Both the position numbers and the translations under genes were made by a program. A model generated the notes under the pieces. That model was not told where the DNA came from, ran no database searches, and saw only the letters and a list, made by a program, of their open reading frames with translations. Positions 5,605 through 12,909 of a stretch of 43,423 bases of DNA are shown here, one piece after another (position 1 is the stretch's first letter; every line of letters starts with the position of its first letter). The stretch comes from a virus: IMG/VR virus record IMGVR_UViG_3300042691_043041, positions 1 through 43,423 of that record; one strand, 5' to 3'.

Positions 5605-6763
5605 GAAGGCTTTCAAATACGAGCTTGATTTGAACAACGAGCAGCGAACGGCCTGCCTCAAACATGCCGGCGCCGCACGTTGGGCTTTCAACTTTGGCTT
5701 GCGTCGAAAGAAAGAGGCTTACGCTGCCGGGGAGAAGACGCCAACCGCAGTTGACTTGCACCGGGAACTAAACGCACTGAAACAGTCGGAAATACCATGG
5801 ATGTACGAGGTTTCCAAGTGCGCTCCGCAGGAAGCGTTGCGCAACCTGGACCGGGCGTTCATCAACTTCTTTGAGAAGCGATCCAGGTTCCCGAAATTCA
5901 AGAACCGCAAGCGAGGTATCGGTAGCTTCCGTTTGACTGGCTCCATCCGTATTAGCGGCAAGACGATACAGTTACCTCGCCTTGGACTTCTTCGTCTCAA
6001 GGAAGAATCTGCGGTTGTTGGCAAGATATTGTCCGCGACCGTGAGCGAGAAGGCTGGTCATTGGTTCGTAAGCGTCCAGATCGAAACGTCCATCGCTGTT
6101 CCCGATAACCAAGGGCCGGCGGTGGGCGTTGACCTGGGCGTAAAGGTGCTGGCCACGCTCTCGGATGGCCAAGTGTTTGAGAATCCCAAAAGCTACAGGA
6201 GGAAACTGAATGTCCTGAAACGGGCGCAGCGCACCGTCGCCCGTCGTCAGGAAGGCAGCAAACGGCGAGAACGCGCCAAGCGACGTGTTGCTAGATTGCA
6301 CTACCGGATTGCCAACATTCGGTCAGACGCCATCCACAAGATGACAACCTTCATCGCCAAGCACAGCAGCGTTGTCGGCATTGAAGACCTGAACGTGATT
6401 GGCATGGTGAAGAATCACCGCCTCGCCGGAGCGGTCAGCGATGCCGCATTCGGCGAGGTGCGGCGGCAGCTTGAGTATAAGTGCCAGTGGTACGGCAGCG
6501 AGTTGGTTGTCCACGACCGCTTCATGCCGTCGAGCAAGACATGCTCACGGTGCGGTGAGGTCAAGGATTCTCTGTCGCTGTCGGAACGAATCTTCCGCTG
6601 CGATTGTGGACACGAAATGGATCGTGACCTTAACGCGGCGATGAACCTGCGACCGGGAGTTCCTCGGTCCCTGCGCGTGGAGGCCGGAGCGCTGGCCGTC
6701 GAGAAATCGACGGTGAAACTGCGGCCCGTGAAGCGCGAACCGAACGCTGTGAAGAACAGGTAA
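5594..6763 (+). CDS. tnpB: TnpB RNA-guided nuclease of an IS607-type element
   Basis: This is a 389-residue TnpB, the ancestor type of Cas12 nucleases. The N-terminal part (KKAFKYELDLNNEQR, then AGAARWAFNFGL) is the usual helix-turn-helix/REC region. The split RuvC site is complete: Asp in VGVDLGVKV, Glu in VVGIEDLNV, and Asp in the final DRDLNAAMNL. The zinc finger is CSRCGEVKDS...FRCDCGH. Start: GTG 5594 with AAGGAAG upstream overlaps tnpA by 11 bp. An in-frame ATG at 5546 would add 16 residues. With all catalytic residues kept and its resolvase broken, it may still act as an RNA-guided nuclease. It interrupts the accessory region of the head module. Confidence 0.93.
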   Translation: MQVKKAFKYELDLNNEQRTACLKHAGAARWAFNFGLRRKKEAYAAGEKTPTAVDLHRELNALKQSEIPWMYEVSKCAPQEALRNLDRAFINFFEKRSRFPKFKNRKRGIGSFRLTGSIRISGKTIQLPRLGLLRLKEESAVVGKILSATVSEKAGHWFVSVQIETSIAVPDNQGPAVGVDLGVKVLATLSDGQVFENPKSYRRKLNVLKRAQRTVARRQEGSKRRERAKRRVARLHYRIANIRSDAIHKMTTFIAKHSSVVGIEDLNVIGMVKNHRLAGAVSDAAFGEVRRQLEYKCQWYGSELVVHDRFMPSSKTCSRCGEVKDSLSLSERIFRCDCGHEMDRDLNAAMNLRPGVPRSLRVEAGALAVEKSTVKLRPVKREPNAVKNR

Positions 6764-6790
6764 GTTTCGGAGAACGGCTGATACGCGCGG
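6640..6790 (+). ncRNA. Possible omega-RNA (TnpB guide RNA) region
   Basis: TnpB elements make a guide RNA from the 3' end of tnpB and the element's right end. Here a perfect hairpin, CCGTCGA-GAAA-TCGACGG (6696-6713), lies near the end of tnpB. The last 30 codons are compositionally different and Arg/Lys/Val-rich, as in tnpB tails that double as RNA. The right boundary of the element, and so the guide, cannot be fixed from one sequence. Confidence 0.35.
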
Positions 6791-6804
6791 ATTTCGTCAA
6801 GCGG

Positions 6805-7017
6805 GTGTTCGGCGCGGGCTTGTTTCGCGCGCCGTTGCTAGTCTTTTCCGACTTTCTGCAAGTATCGCGCATGATTATCCAAGTCAAGGCGGCAAGACTG
6901 GTGGCGCGCGACACTGTTGGTGCGCCTTCTTATCACATTGAGGATGAGTTTCGCACGGCAATGGCAACGTTTCGCAATCGCCAAGAGGAATTGCTGCAAA
7001 CCATGGCGCTTATTTAG
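6805..7017 (+). CDS. Hypothetical protein, possibly a remnant cut by the IS element
   Basis: This frame stays open upstream into tnpB (FGERLIRADFVKR before the GTG at 6805) and ends at 7017. No ribosome-binding site is clear at GTG 6805 or at the in-frame ATG 6871. The most protein-like part is from 6871: MIIQVKAARLVARDTVGAPS followed by YHIEDEFRTAMATFRNRQEE. It could be the 3' remnant of a gene disrupted by the IS607 insertion, or a 48-residue gene starting at 6871. The stop overlaps a strong AGGAGG that serves the next gene. No family was recognised. Confidence 0.35.
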   Translation: MFGAGLFRAPLLVFSDFLQVSRMIIQVKAARLVARDTVGAPSYHIEDEFRTAMATFRNRQEELLQTMALI

Positions 7018-7027
7018 GAGGGTCAAG

Positions 7028-7246
7028 GTGGCTGATCGTGAGTTCTCGCCGGCAGATCCGTTTATCAAGTACTGCGCATGGACTCCGGAAGAAGAACGCT
7101 ATTTGACAACAAATTGGGATGCTAATGACAAGGGGCGCGTTAGACTTATCGCGGCGAAGTTGAATCGGTCGCGATCAAGCGTGATTGGCAAGGCGCACCG
7201 GATGGCGCTAAGATTTCTCATTCCTTCGCGCGGAGAAAGCAAGTGA
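7028..7246 (+). CDS. GcrA-like small DNA-binding protein
   Basis: This is a 72-residue protein whose core matches the N-terminal helix-turn-helix of GcrA, the alphaproteobacterial cell-cycle regulator. The aromatic-acidic start AWTPEEERYLTTNW is followed by VRLIAAKLNRSRSSVIGKAH, close to the usual IAxxLGxxSRNAVIGKxHRL. The GTG start is supported by AGGAGG (7016-7021) at good spacing. It lacks the C-terminal region with which full GcrA contacts sigma-70, so it may compete for DNA or regulate phage promoters. In hosts with CcrM, GcrA works at methylated GANTC sites. It overlaps the next gene by 4 bp. Confidence 0.7.
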   Translation: MADREFSPADPFIKYCAWTPEEERYLTTNWDANDKGRVRLIAAKLNRSRSSVIGKAHRMALRFLIPSRGESK

Positions 7247-7470
7247 AGGACCTTTACCACACGGCCTATCAGCAATTGTTGTTCCTGTCGGAAAACAGGG
7301 ACATGTTGCTTGAAATCATTCCTACACTCGATGAGGCGGTGGAATCCTATTGGCGCGCCGTTCTCGACGGTCGCGACGAAGAAGTGGCCGAAATCGCTGG
7401 GTCTTTCCGAGTGGTACTAGCGGCACTGCCGCGGCGTAGCTCCGCATACCGCCGCAATTTCTGCCAGTAA
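7243..7470 (+). CDS. Small helical hypothetical protein
   Basis: This is a 75-residue protein starting at GTG 7243 in a GTGA overlap with the GcrA-like gene (GGAGA upstream), so the two are probably translated together. It is acidic and probably all helical (YHTAYQQLLFLSENRDMLLE, then LDEAVESYWRAVLDGRDEEV). The last ten residues (SSAYRRNFCQ) are encoded by a copy of the dispersed CCGCCGCAA motif, which may have replaced the original end. No family was recognised. Confidence 0.6.
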   Translation: MKDLYHTAYQQLLFLSENRDMLLEIIPTLDEAVESYWRAVLDGRDEEVAEIAGSFRVVLAALPRRSSAYRRNFCQ

Positions 7471-7560
7471 CAGGGCGCGCCGGGCGGCGGGGCGAGAAAC
7501 CGCCGCAATTTCTCCTTGACTCCCTGCCCCCTCGACTTCATGCTGGCTTGTTGCTCGTTT

Positions 7561-7749
7561 GGCGTGATGCCTCTCGGGCGGCAGGAGCTGCAAGCGGCGT
7601 GATGCCGGCTTGCGGCGGTTACGCGAGGCTGATCGCTTAGAGCCTCGGAACGGCTGGGCGTGACGCCCGGCTGGAGTCGTCGAATCGGCCGACTCCTTGC
7701 CGATTCTCTGGCAGGCGTGATGCCGCCGCCCGCGACTCGGCGTGATGCC
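7561..7749. repeat. Five copies of an 11-bp hairpin motif ahead of the capsid gene
   Basis: GGCGTGATGCC occurs exactly at 7561, 7596, 7714 and 7739, and as GGCGTGACGCC at 7657. Each can fold as a tiny hairpin (GGCG-TGA-YGCC). The 7657 copy is extended to a perfect 5-bp stem. The 325 bases from 7471 to 7795 contain no gene. They also hold two copies of the dispersed 10-mer (7499, 7611), a weak promoter-like TTGACT at 7516, and an inverted repeat GGAGTCG/CGACTCC (7673-7696). They probably form the leader or operator region of the major capsid gene. Confidence 0.75.
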
Positions 7750-7795
7750 ATGACGCGATTTCTCCTTTCATCTCAAGCACTTGGGAGTCATTCTC

Positions 7796-8803
7796 ATGGC
7801 AATCGGCACGCTCAACGATTTCGACATCTATCAGGCGCAGTTCCAGACTGGCATTTTCGAAGCCGTAGCGCAGAACGTGAATGCGTTCAACGCCGCTTCG
7901 AATAACTGCATCATCCTGGAGACCGAAGCGCACGAAGGCAACTTCTTGCAGGTTTCGCAGTACATGCTCGGTTCGGGCTTGCGCGTGCGCACGCTTTCGA
8001 GTGTCGCGGACGTTTCCGATACTCCGCTGACGCGGGACGAGGAAGTTGCGCCCAAGGTTTCGTGGGCGGATGGTCCTTATGCGTCCACCATGGACGCTTT
8101 CGCCAAGATCGGCCGCGATCCGGGCGAACTGTCGTACGTGCTCGGTCAACAGACCGGCAATAAGTTGTCGCAGATGATGCTCAACAGCGTCTGCGCGAGC
8201 TTGAAGGGGCTTCTGTTCGCGACCGACTCCGCCTTCGGCGACTCTTGCCAGTACGACGCCAGCGGGCTTTCGGCCAACGACGGCGTGACTTACATCAACT
8301 TGGTGCGAGCGATTGCCAAGCTCGGCGATCGTGGCCAGCAAGTGATGTGCTGGCTCATGGACGGCGCGAGCTTTTACAAATTGACCGAAAACAGCGTCGG
8401 AATCGTCACCGATTTGATCGCCGGCGCGACCGTCGCGCGCGGGATGCCTCCCTCGCTCGGCAAGCCGATCGTCGCCACGGATAGCAGCTATTTGCGCGTT
8501 GACGCTTCTTCGGTCGCCAACGACAAGTCGCTGGTCTACGGGCTCGTTCCGGGCGCCGTTCGCGTCACCGTGTCGGAAAATGCTCGGCTCGTGGTCGATA
8601 CCGTCACCGGCAAGGCCAATCTGGCTGTCCGATACCAGTCCGAAGGCGCTTTCACCGTGCGCGTTCGCGGCGCGAAGTGGTCCACAGCGGCTGTCAATCC
8701 GTCCGATGCGACGCTGGCGACCAAGACGAATTGGACTCAGATGGCATCTTCGGCCAAGGACGGCCCCGGCGTGTTGTTGATCGCGCAAGGTGCGTTCAAC
8801 TAA
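7796..8803 (+). CDS. Major capsid protein (Gp13-like family)
   Basis: This is a 335-residue protein that builds the head shell. It resembles the phage major capsid family Pfam calls Gp13-like. Features are the opening TLNDFDIYQAQFQTGIFEAV, then NAASNNCIILETEAHEGNF, the central DPGELSYVLGQQTGNKLSQM, and the P-domain-like MCWLMDGASFYKLTENSVG. The end has DTVTGKANLAVRYQSEGAF and a short β-rich part. Start: ATG 7796 with GGGAG nine bases upstream; an in-frame upstream codon at 7781 lies within the ribosome-binding site. It follows a 325-bp leader and is followed by a terminator-like hairpin, as expected for a gene needed at high dose. No protease or delta-domain cleavage signal is obvious. Confidence 0.85.
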   Translation: MAIGTLNDFDIYQAQFQTGIFEAVAQNVNAFNAASNNCIILETEAHEGNFLQVSQYMLGSGLRVRTLSSVADVSDTPLTRDEEVAPKVSWADGPYASTMDAFAKIGRDPGELSYVLGQQTGNKLSQMMLNSVCASLKGLLFATDSAFGDSCQYDASGLSANDGVTYINLVRAIAKLGDRGQQVMCWLMDGASFYKLTENSVGIVTDLIAGATVARGMPPSLGKPIVATDSSYLRVDASSVANDKSLVYGLVPGAVRVTVSENARLVVDTVTGKANLAVRYQSEGAFTVRVRGAKWSTAAVNPSDATLATKTNWTQMASSAKDGPGVLLIAQGAFN

Positions 8804-8818
8804 GCTCTTTTCGGAGTT

Positions 8819-8849
8819 CGAGGGGCGGGGAATATAATCTCGCCCCTCG
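8819..8849 (+). terminator. Hairpin after the major capsid gene
   Basis: CGAGGGGCG (8819-8827) pairs perfectly with CGCCCCTCG (8841-8849), with a 13-base loop that contains TATAAT. No T run follows. It probably reduces read-through or protects the 3' end of the capsid mRNA, which would lower expression of the downstream modification genes. Confidence 0.55.
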
Positions 8850-8865
8850 CAACACGGCGGCGAAT

Positions 8866-10755
8866 ATGAAGTGGCTAATCGCGAATCGAGTAGGCGCCGC
8901 GTCTGCGGATGCCTTTTGTAGTGGGCTGCGAGTGCTCGGCGAGCCATTCGAGATGCTCGATCCGACTGCTTGGAGCGATCACTTCTGGATTTCTTGTGAC
9001 GCTGCGGTTGCGTTCGGAATTCGGCAAAATGAGCAGGCTTTCCTAGAGTCTGCGAAGCGTCGCGGAGTTCCGACACTAGTTATCGATCTCGGATACGTTA
9101 ATCGATTTGACGAGAATTACCGCGCGATTTTCGAGCGCGACCGTACTCTGCAAATCTCGATCGGCGACAGCGTAGGTTGCATTCCGGCAATCGAATGTCC
9201 GCCGGACCGCAGAATCCGCCTCAATTTGACGTATCCCGGCGCGAAAAGCGTCGCTGACGGCCCGGTGCTCGTCATGGGGCAGTGGCCTAGCGATCCAACG
9301 CACCCGTTTTCGGATTCCGCGTCAATCATGGCGTGGGTAAGTGAGCTGCAAGAATTGGTTGGGAATGAGATCCCAATCAAGTATCGGCCGCACCCGCGCT
9401 TGAGTAAATCCGACGAATTCTTAGAGAAAGCGCTGCGATCCGCGCGAGCGGTCGTAACGTGGTCAAGTAATTCTGGCCATGATGCGCTTTTGGCTGGGAT
9501 TCCGGTGGCGACGCAATGCGGTCCCTACGCTTCGATTTGCGAGCACGTCGATAACCTGTACAATTTCGCTCGCTCCCCTTGGTTTCCGTCCGCGGATGAC
9601 TGGGAAAAATACTTCAACCGTATGGCCTATGGCCAGTGGTCGTTTGATGAATTTGCGGACGGGTCAGCGATCAAGTTTGTCCGGGCGCTGTTGACGGGCG
9701 AGAATCCTTTCTGGGGCGGCGCCGTCGTCGCTGCCGGAAACCGCCGCAATTCCGTTCTGATCGACGGTGTTTCTGGGCTCGGGGATAACGTCTACCAGCG
9801 GCCGTTTGTCAAAGCCGCTGCCGCGACGCGCGAGTCGGTTTACTTAAAGACTCCGTGGCCAGAACTTTACGCTGACTTGCCAAACGTCAAGTTTGTCGAG
9901 TATTCGGAGCAGTATCGCACGCAGCGCAAGAATTTGGGGCGGACTCGTTGTGAATTCGTTCCTGCCCCAAAGGTAGAGACGATCAAGCTCGGTTATGGGC
10001 CGATCGAATTGCGGCACAGCTCGATTATGGAGACTTTCGGCCGGCAGTTGCCGCCTAATGGCGCGCCTTTCGTCTTTGACTTGCCGCCGGTTGACGGGTC
10101 GAAGTTCTCCAAGGTGATTTGCGGCGATTTTGTGCTGGTTCGCCCGGTCACCGTTAGGAAAGAATGGAAGAATCCGGCCCGCAATCCCCTTCCCGAATAT
10201 GTCGCCGCAGCGGTTGCGGCGGTTCGCGCGGCGGGCTTCTTGGTCGTTTCCGTGGCGGACGTTGACGACGACGACGAGACCTTCTGCGGGGCGCCGCCGC
10301 TGGCAGATTTCACGTGGAATCGCGGCGAGTGTGGGATTAATGACCTAATCGCGCTTTCTCGTGATGCCGCCGGTATTATTAGCGGTGTTGGCTGGACCGT
10401 TCCCTTTTCCTTGGCGTTGGGGAAGCCGTTGCTGTGCATTTTGGGCGGTAACGGCGGCCACAATGCGCCGCATATCATCGCGCCGCCGAATCTGGTTGAC
10501 TCTTCTAGGGTTGTTTGGGCGGTGCCCGATCGGTTTTGCTTGTGCGATGACCCGTCGCACGGCAAATGCGACAAGAGAATCAGAGACTTACCAGAAGCAA
10601 TTGATAGCTTTGTAAACTTGCTCCCTCGTTCGCTTGATGCCGGGCGCCGTCGCCGGCGTCGCCACGTAGGGGCACCCTCGCTGGTTGAAATTCGCTCGGA
10701 AAGCGCCGCAAATGCTGGCTCATTCTTGATGCCGGCCGGCGGGGGCTTTTTATGA
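8866..10755 (+). CDS. Two-domain glycosyltransferase-like protein
   Basis: This is a 629-residue protein. The first half (about 1-290) looks like a GT-B type sugar transferase. It has KYRPHPRLSKSDEFLEKAL, then ARAVVTWSSNSGHDALLAGI, the nucleotide-sugar-binding type of motif seen in capsule and LPS enzymes. The second half (from about 297) restarts with SVLIDGVSGLGDNVYQRPFV and ends with GECGINDLIALSRDAAGIIS and GWTVPFSLALGKPLLCILGG, resembling heptosyltransferase-like GT9 enzymes. So it looks like a fusion of two transferases. The ATG at 8866 is used because the open frame upstream overlaps the capsid gene. It overlaps the next gene by 4 bp. Its place beside the capsid gene suggests that it modifies virion protein or host surface glycan. 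The target is not known. Confidence 0.72.
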   Translation: MKWLIANRVGAASADAFCSGLRVLGEPFEMLDPTAWSDHFWISCDAAVAFGIRQNEQAFLESAKRRGVPTLVIDLGYVNRFDENYRAIFERDRTLQISIGDSVGCIPAIECPPDRRIRLNLTYPGAKSVADGPVLVMGQWPSDPTHPFSDSASIMAWVSELQELVGNEIPIKYRPHPRLSKSDEFLEKALRSARAVVTWSSNSGHDALLAGIPVATQCGPYASICEHVDNLYNFARSPWFPSADDWEKYFNRMAYGQWSFDEFADGSAIKFVRALLTGENPFWGGAVVAAGNRRNSVLIDGVSGLGDNVYQRPFVKAAAATRESVYLKTPWPELYADLPNVKFVEYSEQYRTQRKNLGRTRCEFVPAPKVETIKLGYGPIELRHSSIMETFGRQLPPNGAPFVFDLPPVDGSKFSKVICGDFVLVRPVTVRKEWKNPARNPLPEYVAAAVAAVRAAGFLVVSVADVDDDDETFCGAPPLADFTWNRGECGINDLIALSRDAAGIISGVGWTVPFSLALGKPLLCILGGNGGHNAPHIIAPPNLVDSSRVVWAVPDRFCLCDDPSHGKCDKRIRDLPEAIDSFVNLLPRSLDAGRRRRRRHVGAPSLVEIRSESAANAGSFLMPAGGGFL

Positions 10756-11882
10756 CAGGACTCGCCACGAATCGGGCATTTGTCGTCTGCGGACCGGTTT
10801 CGGCCGGGAATCGGATGACTGCGGCGGTTTTGGTTCGCGGCGGCTGTTCTGGTGAGGCGACGGCTTGGCACGAGTGGGCATACAACAGCCGGATGCCCGA
10901 AGGGCCGGACGTTGATCCGCTTCCGTGTCTGATACGGCACGCACCATTTGACGGATACCCTTCCGTAGATGATCGTTTGCGGGCTTCTGGTTACGAGCCA
11001 ACGTACATCTACGCGGTGCGAGAAAAAACCTCCAATATAGCGTCGGCTATCAGACTTGGCCACGACGCGGCAAGACTTTGCAATGAAGTTGCGCGCCAAA
11101 CACTGCTCGGGATGCTCCGGGCCGGTAAGTTCGAGTTGTTTCCGGTCGAGTCACTCATGCTGGGAGGAAATGACGCTGCCGCGGCGCTGTGTGCTCGGCA
11201 CGGGCTCAGCACCGATACTCGTGCGCCAATCGTCGTCGATCGGGTTGAACGCAGCTTGGACAACACCAATTGGAAATATTGGCAATTGTCTTGGCGCGGA
11301 GATCATGGATTCTATCCGGTTGATCCGCGGCAGTGGCCGTACAATGGCGCCTATTTCGACAAATATTCGGGCTATGCGGGAACAGAAATGGGTCGCGCAT
11401 TGACTCGCGCAAGGCTCGATTTGGTGCGCGAATATTGGAGCGGTTCGGTCCTAGACTTCGGGATAGGTTGCGGCGCTTTTGTAGAAGCGCATGGAAACGC
11501 CAAGGGGTTCGATGTCAACCCGGCGGCGGTTGACTGGCTTTTTGAGCGCGAGTTGTTTGACGATCCGTGGCGTGATGGATTCCGCGCCGATGCAATCACG
11601 TTTTGGGACTCGCTTGAGCACGTCCTAGAGATTGACAGGCTTCTGGCTCGTATCGATCGCTACGCTTTTGTCTCGCTCCCGATTTTTACTGGCTACAACG
11701 ACGTTTGCGTGTCAAAGCACTTCAGAACTGACGAGCATTACTGGTATTTCACGCACCAAGGCTTTGTTCGATACATGGATGAGCGCGGATTTAAGTTGAT
11801 CCATACCAACAACACAGAAACTCGTCTAGGAAGGGAATCGATCGAAACCTTTGTGTTCGAACGTACTGCAACAGGAGACTAG
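10752..11882 (+). CDS. P-loop (sulfotransferase-like) domain fused to a class I methyltransferase
   Basis: This is a 376-residue fusion. The N-terminal domain starts FVVCGPVSAGNRMTAAVLVR, a phosphate-binding loop like that of sulfotransferase-type P-loop proteins; the usual GPxSSGxR is here GPVSAGNR. It runs to about residue 190. The C-terminal domain is an S-adenosylmethionine methyltransferase: VLDFGIGCGAFVEAHG (motif I), GFDVNPAAVDWL (motif II), AITFWDSLEHV (motif IV). It starts in an ATGA overlap with the glycosyltransferase gene, so both are likely to act in one pathway, such as building and capping a sugar. The substrate cannot be told from the sequence. Confidence 0.7.
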   Translation: MTGLATNRAFVVCGPVSAGNRMTAAVLVRGGCSGEATAWHEWAYNSRMPEGPDVDPLPCLIRHAPFDGYPSVDDRLRASGYEPTYIYAVREKTSNIASAIRLGHDAARLCNEVARQTLLGMLRAGKFELFPVESLMLGGNDAAAALCARHGLSTDTRAPIVVDRVERSLDNTNWKYWQLSWRGDHGFYPVDPRQWPYNGAYFDKYSGYAGTEMGRALTRARLDLVREYWSGSVLDFGIGCGAFVEAHGNAKGFDVNPAAVDWLFERELFDDPWRDGFRADAITFWDSLEHVLEIDRLLARIDRYAFVSLPIFTGYNDVCVSKHFRTDEHYWYFTHQGFVRYMDERGFKLIHTNNTETRLGRESIETFVFERTATGD

Positions 11883-11885
11883 AAA

Positions 11886-12311
11886 ATGGCCGCCTTCAAC
11901 AAGTTTAACGCCTTTGTCGAGAATCTCGCCGAAAAGGTGCACGATTTGGGCGCCGACACGCTCAAGGTCATGCTGACCAACACGGCGCCCGTCGCCACGA
12001 ATAGCGTTAAGGCCGACTTAACGGAAATCACGGCCCAAAATGGATACAGTGCCGGTGGCACTCAAGCGACGATCACCTCGTCTGCGCAAACGTCCGGCAC
12101 TTATAAGTTGGTGCTTGGCGATGTCGTTTTCACGGCGTCCGGCGGCTCTTTCGGCCCGTTCCGGTATGCAACCCTCTACAACGACACGCCGACTTCGCCG
12201 GCCGATCCGCTTATCGGCTTTTGGGATTATGGGTCGTCGATTTCCCTGAATTCCGGCGATACGTTCACTGTGGACTTTTCTCCGACGAATGGCGTTTTGA
12301 CGATCGCCTAG
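11886..12311 (+). CDS. Virion structural protein, possible capsid decoration protein
   Basis: This is a 141-residue protein of a family I recognise only as a common phage structural protein near head genes. The start FNKFNAFVENLAEKVHDLGA is helical. The rest is β-rich, with VMLTNTAPVATNSVKADL, EITAQNGYSAGGTQATI, GPFRYATLYNDTP and a final strand TFTVDFSPTNGVLTIA. Length and composition suit a small β-sandwich attached to the capsid surface. It starts 3 bp after the preceding stop. The decoration role is inferred from size, composition and place. Confidence 0.65.
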   Translation: MAAFNKFNAFVENLAEKVHDLGADTLKVMLTNTAPVATNSVKADLTEITAQNGYSAGGTQATITSSAQTSGTYKLVLGDVVFTASGGSFGPFRYATLYNDTPTSPADPLIGFWDYGSSISLNSGDTFTVDFSPTNGVLTIA

Positions 12312-12402
12312 TCGGGGCGCGGCCATGCTGTCTGTGCGCGATTGGTGCGATTCGTCGCACCGGTCGCGCCAGTGATGGTGCACGACATGGGAGGGTCTAC
12401 GG

Positions 12403-12897
12403 GTGACGATTCCGACTGCGATCAACACGGGGACGCAGGATCTAGCGGACCCGACGCAGAAGTGGGCGAGATTTCGCGCCGTGCAGCGGCAAGCGGAAAT
12501 GGCGTTGCAGAGTACCAAGACAGCACTGGAGTCCGGCGAAAGGTCTGCATCAGTTGTGATGAGCGCTGTCCTTTCTACTTCGGACTTGCTTGTTTCCATG
12601 CTGGCGGTGCAGGAAGACGCCCAGTGTCGCTTGACTGCCAAACGGGAATTCAACGATGAGGGCTACGACGTTCTGACACAGTGGCCGGCGGCTGTTGCGG
12701 CCGTTCGCGATTTCTTGGAGTGGGTCATCGCTAACTGGCCGAATACAAACGGGAATATCTACATGCAGCGATGGGACGTGACGCGCGGCGGCGATAGTGC
12801 ACTGCGGAAACTGTCGCTGAACGTGGTTTCGTTTACGCCGTCGCAGGGAAACGCCGTCGCGTCGAAGATCACTGCGGTTCTCGCGCAGTTTGTCTAA
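12403..12897 (+). CDS. Hypothetical phage structural-region protein
   Basis: This is a 164-residue protein with no recognised family. The first two thirds is helical (RFRAVQRQAEMALQSTKTAL, later VLTQWPAAVAAVRDFLEWVI). The end has mixed character (YMQRWDVTRGGDSALRKLSL). The GTG at 12403 follows GGGAGGG at good spacing. The 91 bp before it hold no gene. It sits between the probable decoration protein and the long repeat protein, so it may be a minor virion component. Confidence 0.6.
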   Translation: MTIPTAINTGTQDLADPTQKWARFRAVQRQAEMALQSTKTALESGERSASVVMSAVLSTSDLLVSMLAVQEDAQCRLTAKREFNDEGYDVLTQWPAAVAAVRDFLEWVIANWPNTNGNIYMQRWDVTRGGDSALRKLSLNVVSFTPSQGNAVASKITAVLAQFV

Positions 12898-12909
12898 GGA
12901 TTCTCGGGC

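Noticed and set aside
8833-8838. TATAAT after the capsid gene as a promoter -10
   Set aside because: It is in the loop of a perfect hairpin and has no -35 at a suitable distance.
7637-9076. Antisense open frame of 479 codons over the capsid gene
   Set aside because: The sense capsid protein is clearly coding with family features. The antisense product is Arg/His-rich and resembles a shadow of GC-rich codon use.
9993-11099. Antisense open frame of 368 codons over the two transferase genes
   Set aside because: Both sense frames show recognisable motifs and overlap as an operon. The antisense frame has no motif and no start signals.
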